Source of the DNA: Armigeres subalbatus
Taxonomy: Eukaryota > Arthropoda > Insecta > Diptera > Culicidae
Assembly: GCF_024139115.2 (NCBI RefSeq)
Contig: NW_026943277.1
Coordinates: 310,001-374,000, forward strand
Direction of reading: 5' to 3'
DNA length: 64,000 bases
Shown here in pieces: positions 10,440 to 21,109 of the stretch. Both the position numbers and the translations under genes were made by a program. The notes under the pieces were generated by a model, which was not told the DNA's origin, ran no database searches, and saw only the letters and a program-made list of their open reading frames with translations. Positions within the stretch are counted from its first letter, which is position 1, and each line of letters opens with the position of its first letter.

Positions 10440-12452
10440 ACGACGACAAGAGTAGATAGGAACCAACCCGGTGGAACTATGGTCGTATGCTGACAGGAAA
10501 GCGAGTGTCAGGAGGGACTCTAAGTGAAACTGTGCACATGATTCACCGGGAATAAGGAGGAATGGTTCTCCGGAAATTTAGGAGGTTTGGTGTCAGGCCC
10601 GCGCAGCCAAAAAAATACGCAACGAAAATCAACGGGAGTACGGACCGGAACCATCGGCAAAGGCCACTGCGACGAGAAGGAACTAGCGATTGGAACCCGG
10701 TTCGTGGAACTGTAAATCTCTCAACTTCATCGGGGCACGATACCGCTGATGTACCTAAAGACCTGGATTCAGCATCGGCGTTGCAGGAGGTTTTAGAAGG
10801 TGCGTTGATCAATGGTGAACGTTTAGAGGTAATCACTACCCACCAGAGCTGCGGCAACACACGAGCTGGGAGCAGCTTTCAGTGATGCGATATGAGCGGC
10901 GTGATCGGGTAATGGCCGATCAGAGAGAATGTGCTGGTTGAGGAATCGCGCGGTTCTTCAATCCAGCATAATCAACGCACATAGCCCACACCCGGAAGCA
11001 CCATAAGATAAGGAGCATTCTACGCGCAGCTGCGTGAATACGAAGCTGCTCCAAGCCACGACGTCAAAATCATCACAGGAGATTTGAACGCCCAGGTTGG
11101 GATGAGGAGTTTAGACCGACTATTGGAAAGCCAGCGCTCACCGGCTGACGAACGCCACATTATCACCGCGCCCAAGAAGGCCATCGCAGCACCTATTTTA
11201 ACACAGCCTCCGTATCGGTACACCTGGAGATCACCTGCAAACAGAATCACAAATCGACCACGTTCTGATGATGGACGACCCTCCGACATTATCGACGTCA
11301 GGAATATCGTGGCGCCACACTCGACCACCACTATCTGCGCAAAACTATCCGTCATCAACAATGTTCGGTACGACTACCGCCGCTTCGATCTAGAGCAACT
11401 GAAGCAACCTGATGTGCACACCGCAGCATCTCGAGGAGCGTTACGGAAGAGGTGACCTGATAGGGCCCTCTTGAGGACTGCTGATCAGTTAAGCAGCACA
11501 TAAGCAGCGGAGAACAACGTCGGGTATGTGGGACGAAGTCGACGGAACGATTGGAGTGCAGACAGATTCTGGAGGAGAAGGACGCAGCGCGGGCGGTCAC
11601 ACTGCAGCAAGGTACCCGGCAGAACGTATACCCGGCAGACCCGCCTTTTCAGGAGAAGAAATGCCGCCCAAGAAGAGGAGTGCGATGAGATGGAAACAGC
11701 GCCGTTCTCAAGATACACGCAAGTTCTATCAGAAGCAACGCATCCCCAAAGGCTTCGCCGCGAGTCGAAATGCGGGAGATGGGAGCATCTTGACGGACGA
11801 ACGTGTGGTGATCTGAAGCAGCACCACGAGGAACATTTGTGCGCTGAGCATACAGGCAGTGAAAGTCAGCAGCGAAGGAGATGACTCACGTCAGCGGCCA
11901 ACCAGCCCCCACCTTGAGGGAAGTGCAGTATGCCATCCAACAGCCAAAGACCAAAAGCAGCGGTAAGGATTATCGGAGCTGAGCTCACCAAGATGGGCCG
12001 GAAAGCTAGTCACCTGCCTGCACAAACTTATAGTCAGAATCTGGGAAACTGAAAGCTACCGGAGGAGTGGAAGGAAGGGTTATATGCCCCATCTACAACA
12101 CAGGCGACAAGCTGGAGTGTAAGAAGACGGTGTGTGGCGGCGAAGAATGAACTAGAGCTCGCCCTCTACGGCAAACCCAGTATCCAGAAGGTAGCTAAAG
12201 CCGGAAGGATACGATGGGAGGCATGTTGCAAGAATGCCGGACAGTGACCCTGCCAAATGGTGTTCGCCTTGATCTGGCAGACAGAGACGGCGTGGAGCGC
12301 AGGAGCGAGATAGGTAGACCAGGTGCAAAACGACTTGGCGAGCGTGGCGTATTCTAAGATGGACAGATGTGGCCTCGAAACGATTGTGGCGTCAATTGTC
12401 GATTCAGTGTTATCTGTTTAGATGTAGAAAAAATGAAATGAATGAATGAATG
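10440..12452 (+). pseudogene. Decayed non-LTR retrotransposon (EN and RT remnants, 3' tail)
   Basis: The first part (10440-10900) is LINE-like 5' sequence. An apurinic-type endonuclease domain follows at about 11020-11450, seen as DVKIITGDLNAQVG, then YRYTW, then SDIIDVR and a YDYRRFDLEQL stretch; the matching domain is better kept in the LINE at 50530-53013. RT remnants appear at 11900-12130, including PIYNTGDKLEC, the usual end of RT domain 1. The last part resembles the C-terminus of such LINEs, and the element ends in a GAAT-type tail at about 12435-12452. Multiple frameshifts and stops, and probably deletion of most of the RT core, make it inactive. Clade not determined. Confidence 0.65.
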
Positions 12453-12605
12453 CATTTTTTAATTCGCAAACGAGTTTTCTGCGGGAGGTTGATGATTGAG
12501 ATTGCGAATGATTTTTACCATATGCTTACCGTAAGAATTTGGTTTATCTGCTAAGTTTACAAACTACCAGGCGTTCACCGTTCATCTCCTGTCACCACAA
12601 CACCA

Positions 12606-12773
12606 AGATGAATACACCACTAGGTGTTCCAATCTGCCAAATTCAGATTCAGCCATCTTGGATTTTAGTATGGAGAGCCAAGGTTTGTTTGTTTTGCAAC
12701 GAAAATGAATTTTCACCCCGCCTTCTTCTCGTCCATAATGAGCACATTGAAACACCTAGCTGTGTATTCATCT
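12606..12773. repeat. 168-bp inverted-repeat element
   Basis: The left end AGATGAATACACCACTAGGT pairs with the right end ACCTAGCTGTGTATTCATCT. The next 3-4 bases also pair. The interior is unrelated to the ends. Probably a small MITE; no clear target duplication. Confidence 0.45.
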
Positions 12774-12784
12774 ACAACACTGCG

Positions 12785-12830
12785 TTTTACAGCGACCCAA
12801 CGATAGAATCGCAGCGACTAGTTGAAAGTC
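12785..12830 (+). repeat. Fragment of the GCGAT-type MITE
   Basis: CAGCGACCCAACGATAGAAT, followed by a CGACTAG block, matches the interior of the element at 16166-16345 (CAGCGACCCGACGATAGAAT). Too short to define ends. Confidence 0.45.
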
Positions 12831-12849
12831 AAAAACGTATCTAGGGTAA

Positions 12850-14763
12850 CGGTACCAATAGTGGAGGTATTAGTAGATCCATAAGACAATATTTTTGAAA
12901 TGATAGATGGAAAATCATACTTTAATATCTTAGTCAATAGATAAACCAATAACTATAACAACAAGAGATAGATGTCATTTAACATCGACAATTACTGAAT
13001 ATTGCTTGCACTATGGGTACACTGTTCCTTTAGTGGCGGTAAAAATTAATTTTGGTCTTATAGCTATCCATTGTTCTTATGAGATCATATATTCGGTACA
13101 GTTGCACCACTATAGGTGCAAGGAGTCAATTTTGTTAAGGAAAATCATTGGTTTCAATAGTTTTCATGTGAAATCTTAAGAGTTGCATTTAAAGGATATT
13201 TACACGACGGTCAACTAAAACCATCGTAAAGTGTATAAATATGATAAATCTCAATAAAACCCCACTACCTCCACTATCAGGTTGATTTTGTTATTTTGCA
13301 CGTTTTTTTTTGCATTGTGCATCGACAACATAACGTCAGCTTCTCATTTCTACAGCCAAGATGCTATTTTCACATTATTTCTCTGCTGCTCTACAAACGA
13401 ACAAAGGTGAAACAAGCACAACGTGTCTTTTTGCCTTCTTCACGATTTGCAACGCGACAGCCAGCAGCAGCGATGATGGAGGGTGGAAGTTTGCGTTGAT
13501 GAATTTCCAACTGTAGCTTCGATTCACGGCGTCCATTTGAATAATAATTAAGGCAGCACGTCTCGTTGGAAATTTCTCCAACTTCGGCGTCGACATCGTG
13601 GAGGCAGCAACTACAAGTTCATTCCACCAAAAAACAAATAGCGAGCAACAAACAACAAAGCACGAAAACGTGAGAGTAGGTCATTCGGAGCGCAGTCACA
13701 TAATAGTCGACAATGGGTAATGGGTATTACAGCACATAAATGACAGCCGGTCGAGAGCCATCAGGTGTGCGTTTTTGGCAAACTGGGTGTGGATAGCCCA
13801 TATGGCCCTGATAACGATTGAGTAGCTAAAAACTGTTATTAACCGGTAGCAATGCAATTATACTATGCCAGTAGCAAAATGCATTTTGCCCAGACTTAGT
13901 TCAGAAGCAGTTCAGAAGGGGTTCATGGTCGTTTCCGTTTTCGTTCTCGTTGGTAATTTATGCGAACTCACATACTGGTTGTGTTGCAAAGTTGTAGCGC
14001 GTATGACAGGAGACAACAGAATCACAAACGAAATTGAGTACTTATACTATGTTTTCACTATGGACGTTATTCTGATAAATGATAACACTACTTGGTTGAT
14101 AACTTGAATAACATAATAATTTCATTACTGATTCAATAAGGTTTACTCCATGTGTACTGTTTTGAAAGCTTTTAAGGTAAAGTTTTTTCGCTCATAAAGG
14201 TAACCGGTTGTTGGTGTTTATTCGCTACAACTCTGTTTGATCTTGTAGAAGTTTTTATATTTTATATATGTTATCCTATAATCACCATTGTCATAAGAGT
14301 TTTTGGAAATGTGAAAAACAAATATGAATTTAAATAATAGCAACACGTGAATAATCAATCATTATCGTAGCCAAAGCTCAGCACAGGAAGCATATGAGAC
14401 GATAGTCTTCGATATCCGCTAAATATATGCGTTCACACACAATACTGTGCGATGACCATTGTGTCGGATGCTAGATCGCGATTAAGCCGTTTCCTTTCTT
14501 GCATAAGGTGTGCACTAAGGACCGATTAGAAACAAAACATGTCAATAAAACAAATTTTAAATAATTATATATATGATAGCAATTCAACTCATATAATTTT
14601 ATTATGAACGAGATTGGTCTAACTCAAGCCATAGCTTGAATCGACAGCTTTATAATGGAGATAGATTTAAAATGGAAATTCTCGCACATCTAATGAATTC
14701 TCCCTGACAGTTTTTTTTTATCATGAGCATGTAGCATCTAGTTACAGACAACATTTAGACACT
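12850..14763. other. No gene seen
   Basis: Mixed AT-rich sequence. ORFs of 67 aa (13296), 73 aa (minus, 13375-13596) and 80 aa (13865) have no recognisable motif. 13380-13640 is somewhat more GC-rich and could be a UTR or exon of something, but nothing supports that directly. Confidence 0.3.
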
Positions 14764-14965
14764 AATTCAAGACAAAATTTTCAAAACGACTTATCTGCTT
14801 TTGAGAACAAAGATTCAATCGTCGATTTGACGAATCTGATAGAAACCTTCACCTACCTATTGATGGTGTTGGTTTGCGTGGGAGTGCTATCAGATTCGTC
14901 AAATCGACGTTCGAATATTTGTTTACAAAAGCAGATAAGTCGTTTTGAAAATTTTGTCTTGAATT
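14764..14965. repeat. 202-bp foldback element
   Basis: The left arm (14764-14842) starts AATTCAAGACAAAATTTTCA and contains TCGATTTGACGAATCTGATA. The right arm (14888-14965) is its near-exact reverse complement. The loop is about 45 bp. The arms are about 79 bp with few mismatches, so insertion was fairly recent. Confidence 0.75.
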
Positions 14966-15144
14966 GCAAAAAACTATAAAAATGGAACGAGAAAAAAGAT
15001 AGTTGGTACTGAGCAAAAGGATTTATATTCCAAAGTTAAACTAATCTAAAATTAAGACTAGGTTTCAGATATATATAAAAATCAGATTTCTGATTTCAGG
15101 TACATTGTAATCACGTATCACAAAAAAAACATGAATAACAGATA

Positions 15145-15560
15145 GAGCGATTCCATGAAAAAAGAATAGAGTCGAAAAAATATGTTCTCCGATTTTCTCA
15201 AAATGCATATTTTTTGTTTTTCTCTTAAAGTGGCTATTTTCAGAATAGGGTGGTCCAAAAATACGGTGTATTCTTAAAAAAAATAAACCTTCATAACTTT
15301 TGAACCAATGGACCTATTCGCACGAATGAAAAGATTTTCAGTCATAGATTTAAGGAAAATAGTAAGCTTTATAATAATTAATCAATCAATTTAGGGCACT
15401 GCATGGACAAATCTCTTTCTCTTACGTTCTTCATGAAATTTGACATTTGGTGACCTTGTTGTTTTCTAATCTCTTTGCAGTGAGAAAAAAAAACAAAACA
15501 GTCCATCCAGTGCCCTATATCTGATTTTTTTATTTTCAATCTTCTGGACCACAATGACTC
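15145..15560 (+). repeat. Diverged relative of the 435-bp terminal repeat at 16422
   Basis: Starts AGCGATTCCATGAAAAAAGA (compare AGCGATTCCACGGGAAAAGA at 16423) and shares CATAACTTTTGAACCA and a CCACAATGACTCTAT end. It looks like a solo terminal repeat or a related MITE of the same transposon group. Confidence 0.5.
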
Positions 15561-15965
15561 TATTTTTTACTAGTTGACGCGGCAGGTTTTGTCCTGCATA
15601 GTAGGTGAAAAACCATGCTGTAAACTGCTCATGCAGCGTATCTACACAAATCTTCTAGTTGCCTAGCAATTATTTTCACATTGTTTATTTATTATTTCGA
15701 AAATCGGAACAGAAAACGGAAGATCAGGAAAAAAACATCATTCTCTTAACAAGCTTTTTATAATTAAAATATTTTTTATATAACAAATATGTTCAAAATT
15801 CATTTATTTTAGGTGGTTATTATATCCCCAGACTGCTTGATAACAAGCGGCTGAAATTCAACAAAATGAAGCTTCAATGACCGGGGATATTTGAATTCCT
15901 GTTTACAAAGCTGACATCGTTATTATCATGGATGTTATGCTGTTTGAATATTGAATAATTTCTAT

Positions 15966-16048
15966 TATATTTTCTGGTATGTTGATTTTTATCGGCGATG
16001 AAAAAATATTTTTCATCAACGATAAAAATCAACAAACCAGAAAATATA
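15966..16048. repeat. 83-bp hairpin
   Basis: TATATTTTCTGG, TTGATTTTTATCG and ATGAAAAA on the left pair with the reverse complement on the right around a very short loop. Two mismatched positions. Could be a minimal MITE or a miRNA-like hairpin; there is no evidence of expression. Confidence 0.5.
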
Positions 16049-16165
16049 AAGTTTTATGGTGACTAAAACTCCACCAAATTGAATCATTTCATTCACCGGC
16101 CAATTTATTCACCATGCGCCTCCGCTGCCCGGGGTGATATTGAGTACGAGTACCGGAGAGTAGCA

Positions 16166-16394
16166 TTAAGGTTCCCCCAAACACACGCGATGCGATTCTA
16201 TCGCTTGGCGAATGCGATTTTGTCGCCGTTGGTATGGAAGCGTAAATGGAACATTACCGGCAGCGACCCGACGATAGAATCGTGGAGACTAGCTGTCACA
16301 GTCGCGGCGATGAAATCGCTTTGGTCTAGGGGAATCTTTAAGTATGTGCTATAAGGTTCCCCCAAACATACGCGATGCGACGATCGCGACGCGA
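16166..16394 (+). mobile_element. GCGAT-rich MITE plus a second, truncated copy
   Basis: The first copy runs from TTAAGGTTCCCCCAAACACA to about 16345, where its right end reads as the complement of TTAAAGATTCCCCTAGACC. Inside is GGCGAATGCGATTTTGTCGC and GCGGCGATGAAATCGCTTTG. A second copy starts at about 16352 (AAGGTTCCCCCAAACATACG) and is cut off after GCGATTA, where a TA repeat begins. Pieces of the family recur at 12785, 44107 and, in inverted orientation, between the TA tracts of 26506-27100. Confidence 0.55.
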
Positions 16395-16421
16395 TTATAT
16401 ATATATATATATATATATATA

Positions 16422-18924
16422 CAGCGATTCCACGGGAAAAGAATAGAGTTGAAAAAAAAAGTTGTCCAATTTTGCTCAAAATCGCTTGGTATGTTCTTCA
16501 TTGAAAATAATTAGACCCGTATTTTTTTATTTTTTTATTAGGGTGACCATGTTCGATATAGGGTTACCAGAAAAATCGCTATTTTTCGAAAATTTTTATT
16601 TTTAAAAAATCATAACTTTTGAACCACTGGATCGATTTGCAATATTTTTTTATGGATAGAAAGCTTATTATTTCTAGTTCTTACTAAAATTTTTGGTTTG
16701 GTGTATTGGTGTACTCAAATTTGCTAAAATGGTCAAAATATTAGTTTTTAGTTAGTTAGTTAGACCACAACGACTATATATTTTTATATTTTTTTATGAA
16801 AATTCAAATATTTTTACATAACATATTAAAAAAATAGAAATGTTCATCGAGTCGTTTTTGTGTTACATTTTTTTGAAAATTTCAAGTTTTTTTAACATAC
16901 ACATGGAATGAGCATAATTTTCCATCACTTAAAAATAACTGCGGGAATCATTCTGTTGAAGTTATCAAACTTATTCCTAATAAATTCATGATAACCATGT
17001 GTACTAATCTAGTTTTATTTGTGAAGTAATGTACCTATCAAAAGTAGGGGAGGCTTGTCCAATTCTGACCCCATTAAAGGTAAGAACTATAAATCACCCT
17101 CACATTGTTTAAAAGCAGAGACCAACATTGCTAGGGTTTACTCAACCATGGTTTACGCTTTAACTGGAACCACAATGGTCCGTTAGCGTCCTAATTCAGC
17201 ATGAGTGCTCATAAGGGTTGCAGAGGCACTCATGCCGAATTTGAGTGGTAGCGTAAACCACGACTGAGTAAACTTAAATGTGTAATGAATGCTTTCCATT
17301 GGTATTATTAAAAATTTGGCAACCAGCGCTGTCTGAGAGAATCTTGGCTCTGCTATATTGAGGAATGGTAGCTCAAATCTCAAAGCTATAGACTACAAGC
17401 AATGGTTTTCTCTTATTATCTTCAATTAAAACTCAGCATTTAATTTGATTATTTTTATTTTTCATAATTCATCAAAAAAAATATTACATAGCAAAATTCT
17501 TACAATTTAACACACTTTTCTTCATCTGAAAACGAAAACCGTTTCACGATAATGTAATTTTCATTTTGTGGCTTAAAGTAATGAAACGATTGTGTCCCAG
17601 AGATTTGTTTTACACGAGTATAACTGTTCTTTATTTTCTTTTCCATTGCATTGTAATCTTTTTCGGATAAAAAACTCGTAATACATTTTGGAATCTACTT
17701 TAGAAATAGCCCAAGAGTAAAGTTCGTACGCAGTTGTAATATGATGGCCTTGTAAACTTGCTTTTGAAGCGTTTAGCTTTAGAACACCTCCTAAAGCGTC
17801 ACAAGGCCCTTTTCCATGGCAAGTGGCAAAAAAGTTCCACTCTGCTTTAAGACCGAAGTCTTTGTACATGTGGCACAAATTGAAAGCAGTCATCTTATTT
17901 TTGTATTGACTGCCTGATCCATCAGAAAAAAAATGGATATTTTTCAATGATTTTTCAATAACGAAATCCCTTTTCCCAGGACATGCTCTGCTTATCTCGT
18001 CACTATTATAAAAGTCCCTAACTACAGTTAGAGTATCATCGATCAAAGACAACATATTTACTCTGGTCTCCGGTGTGCTCATAAAACCTTTTTCAATCTG
18101 TAATTTCTTTGCACGTTGAGCAGTTCGTTGCGAAACACCGAATTCTTGCATAATTTTATATGCAGTCCAGGATTTGGGAAGGGAAGTTAGAATCCTATAT
18201 CGATCGTTTCTGCCAGCTATTTCATCAAATTTTGCCTTCATTTATTGAAGAATTTCCTGGCCGTCTCCGGGTTTCTGGGCACCAGCGCTACCAATTGATT
18301 CAGCACTCGTTGATTCCAAAGAAAACAAAGATTCTGAAAACAATTTTACTGATTTTCTTGACTGCCATATACTTTATCTTATAGACCACTTTAAATAGTC
18401 CCTTTGGGCATCATTTAGGTAGAGTGAACAAGGAAAAGGAGACAGATACAATGAATTACCTGCATCAAAAATATTGAAACATATAAACAAAGCTCGATGA
18501 ACATTTCTAATTTTGTGATATGTTATGTAAAAATATTTGAATTTTCATAAAAAAATATAAAAATATATAGTCGTTGTGGTCCAACATTTCAAAAATCTTA
18601 AAAAACGAATATTTTGACCATTTTAGCAAATTTGAGTACACCAATACACCAAACCAAAAATTTTAGTAAGAACTAGAAGTAATAAGCTTTCTATCCATAA
18701 AAAAATATTGTAAATCGATCCAGTGGTTCAAAAGTTATGATTTTTTTAAAATAAAAAATTTCGAAAAATAGCGATTTTTCTGGTAACCCTATATCGAACA
18801 TGGTCACCCTAATAAAAAAATAAAAAATACGGGTCTAATTATTTTCGATGAAGAACATACCAAGCGATTTTGAGCAAAATTGGACAACTTTTTTTTTCAA
18901 CTCTATTCTTTTCCCGTGGAATCG

Positions 18925-18927
<3 letters not shown>
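16422..18927 (-). mobile_element. 2.5-kb DNA transposon with about 435-bp terminal inverted repeats
   Basis: The left end CAGCGATTCCACGGGAAAAG is the exact reverse complement of the right end (18908-18927). The terminal repeats extend inward to about 16855 and 18491, ending near ATGTTCATCGAG. The only substantial ORF inside is the minus-strand transposase-like ORF at 17573-18241. Both ends abut TA repeats, so the element jumped into a TA microsatellite and the target duplication cannot be resolved. The arms are highly similar apart from small gaps, suggesting a fairly recent insertion. Confidence 0.75.
17573..18241 (-). CDS. Transposase-like protein, 222 aa, probably the C-terminal part
   Basis: This is the only long ORF within the 2.5-kb inverted-repeat element, so it is probably its transposase or what is left of it. 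Residues about 27-45 (WTAYKIMQEFGVSQRTAQRA) look like a helix-turn-helix DNA-binding segment. Around residues 106-150 it has FFSDGSGSQYKNK followed by NFFATCHGKGPCDALGG. A D followed by a polar SQYKNK motif and then an FFATCHGKGPCD motif resembles conserved cores in uncharacterised arthropod and cnidarian transposase-like proteins, with the D as a candidate catalytic acid. I cannot name the superfamily. An in-frame TAA sits directly before the ATG, but the same frame is open for about 39 codons upstream of it (from about 18362), suggesting the true protein is longer and carries a stop here, real or from sequence error. Confidence 0.5.
   Translation of the reverse strand: MKAKFDEIAGRNDRYRILTSLPKSWTAYKIMQEFGVSQRTAQRAKKLQIEKGFMSTPETRVNMLSLIDDTLTVVRDFYNSDEISRACPGKRDFVIEKSLKNIHFFSDGSGSQYKNKMTAFNLCHMYKDFGLKAEWNFFATCHGKGPCDALGGVLKLNASKASLQGHHITTAYELYSWAISKVDSKMYYEFFIRKRLQCNGKENKEQLYSCKTNLWDTIVSLL

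Positions 18928-19009
<82 letters not shown>
18928..19009. repeat. (TA)n microsatellite
   Basis: Pure alternating TA of about 82 bp between the 2.5-kb transposon and the errantivirus 5' LTR. Probably the same tract as those at 16395-16421 and after 26476, split by the two insertions. Confidence 0.9.
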
Positions 19010-19011
<2 letters not shown>

Positions 19012-19382
19012 TTACCAACCAACCCACCACGTCACATCAAGTTGGCAACGATAAAACACCAAACATCCTACAAACACTATTTGGCCCGAATCATCAAAAA
19101 GCATCAACCCCAACAACCACGTGAGCGACCGGCAAACGCATAACAGCCTACAGCACATTTACCTTTTGACGATAAACTGCGGCATCAACAAAATAACATC
19201 CGGACAACGACGACAACAGTGATCGACCCTTGGACAGGCTTCGGAAAGTGTAGGTCAGCTAGTTTCAATTGCATAGGTTAGCTCTAAGTAGAATTGAATA
19301 TAATTATCATTCTTGGTTTAACAGTGATTTAGAGTAGACGTTCTTTTGTAAAAACTCATGTTCGAATCCCCGTGATTTAACT
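19010..19382 (+). repeat. Errantivirus 5' LTR (373 bp)
   Basis: Starts AGTTACCAACCAACCCACCA and ends GTGATTTAACT, with a 5-bp terminal inversion AGTTA/TAACT. It is nearly identical to 26104-26476; the visible differences are one extra A in an A run near 19100 and changes in the T/A run near 19348. Confidence 0.93.
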
Positions 19383-19399
19383 GGCGCAGTCGGTAGGAT
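19382..19399 (+). other. Primer-binding site complementary to tRNA-Ser
   Basis: TGGCGCAGTCGGTAGGAT immediately follows the LTR, sharing its last T. It is complementary to the 3' end of insect tRNA-Ser including CCA (ATCCTACCGACTGCGCCA). Use of tRNA-Ser is typical of the 17.6/297/tom branch, while gypsy itself uses tRNA-Lys. Confidence 0.88.
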
Positions 19400-19620
19400 C
19401 CGCGTCCGAGTTCTTAGTTCGCGAGTGAGTGTGTTCGTCGAAAAAGACATCTTCGAGGGAATATCGAAGACTTGCAGCACATCCCAGAGAAGAAAAGGCC
19501 AACGCGGATAATCATAAAGAACCAGAATCTGTCGAAGGAATATCGACATCCCGAGAGAGACCAGCATCGACGGATAATCGGACACGTCCTCTCTACTATC
19601 GAAGGAACATCGATAAAAAA

Positions 19621-19635
19621 ACTTAGGTAAGTGAA
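19621..19635 (+). promoter_or_regulatory. Candidate splice donor in the leader (for env mRNA)
   Basis: CTTAG|GTAAGTGAA is a near-perfect donor with the intron starting at 19627, upstream of gag. Errantivirus env is made from a spliced mRNA, and a pyrimidine-rich acceptor lies just before the env ATG at 24540-24541. Confidence 0.55.
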
Positions 19636-19739
19636 TTTTTAATTTTCTTAAAGATACAAGTGTAAGATAAAAGTGATTCAGTGCTTAACAGTGTTAAAAT
19701 AGTGCGAAAATTGCCCGAAGAAGTAATAATCGGTTTGAT

Positions 19740-21076
19740 ATGGCGAGAAATTTGCAAGACCAACAAATTGAGGAGCTGCAACGGCAACTCCAAGAGTTAG
19801 CTCAACACGTGTCTAATCGCGACGAAGAGCTAGCGCACGTTCGAGCTCAAGCCGAACAAGCGCTCCACCAACATGCGAATGTGCCCCAGCACCAACCGTT
19901 GGTAATATTGGGAGAACAGAGAGCATTTTAAAATCTCCAAACCCCACAAATTATACGGGATCTTCCCTGTTTCGATGGGAACCCAGTGAAATTAAACTCA
20001 TTTATCAGGGCAATCGACAACATAATGCCTTTACTAAATGAAGCGGAGGGAAGTAACGTGCACAATGTGTGGATCCAAGCGGTTCGCACAAAAATTATTG
20101 GTGACGCAGACAACATACTCGAGTTGTATGGCACCAATTTAAATTGGAACGAGATGAAACAAAATCTAATTACTCATTATAGCGATCGACGAGACGAAGT
20201 GTCTCTAACTCGTGATCTTTTCAAAATTTATCAAACAAACAACGTCGAAGAGTTTTACAGCAAGGTGTCCCACACCATTTCATTACTGATCAATAATTTA
20301 AACATTATTGAAAATAATGCAGCAGTTATTGCATCGAAAAGGAGTTTTATCAACAGATGGGGCTAAAAGTCTTTTGGCTGGGTTAAAGAACCCTTAGGTC
20401 CAATAATTAGGGCACGCGGACCAGATACAATGAAGGATGCCCTTCGATTGTGTCTGGAGGAACAAAATTATAATTATGCGAAACCAAATTTCAAGCCGTT
20501 ACCACCAGTCCCAGCCAAACCAACATTTGCTCCGCGCCATCAAACACATACTCATTTCAACTCATCTCAAAGATTTCCACCGTCACCAGGACCACGTCCA
20601 CAACGACCACCTTATCCCAATAATTACATGCCTCAAAGATTTCCTCCTAGAAATGTTTTTCCACCAGCGATGGCCCCAAGACCATTCCCAAAACCAATTC
20701 CAAGGGCCGTCCCGATGGATGTCGACCCCTCTACTATGAGCAAACATGTCAATTACATGAATCGACCCCTACCTAATTACAACCAATTTCCCCACGAAAT
20801 CATTTTTCACCTCAAGCCAACAGATTTCATGTTGAAGAATTAAGAAACATCGAATTAGCCAACCACTACTATCCATATGAACAATATCAATACCCAGAAG
20901 AATATTACCTAGAAACAAATCCATTTTATTCTAACGATGTTAGCAACCATCTCCACAGTGATAATGAACAAGGAAACACCATTGATAACTCTGCTTGTGT
21001 AACCAATGAATCATCAGAATCCCTTGCACCCAATGAATCGTCGGAAACCCCTGTTGACGACGTAAATTTCGAATAA
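19740..21076 (+). pseudogene. gag: Errantivirus gag (interrupted)
   Basis: Structural protein that forms the particle and binds RNA. It starts at ATG 19740 with a coiled-coil-like segment (QQIEELQRQLQELAQHV). A capsid-like region follows from about 19950 (CFDGNPVKLNSF, then WNEMKQNLITHYSDRRDE). From about 20480 there is a proline-rich tract (PLPPVPAKPTF, RPPYPNNYMPQRFPP), and an acidic tail ends at 21074-21076. Stops fall in frame at 19929 and 20364, and the frame changes between about 20760 and 20840 next to a T run. Reading resumes without loss of similarity after each break, so these are point lesions or base-calling errors and not deletions. There is no CCHC zinc knuckle, as usual for this group. 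Confidence 0.75.
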
Positions 21077-21109
21077 CTTCCGACTTAATAGAAGAAAATA
21101 GGAAGCAAC

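Noticed and set aside
10562..10885. 107-aa ORF as a host gene
   Set aside because: It lies at the 5' end of the decayed LINE and leads into its endonuclease remnants.
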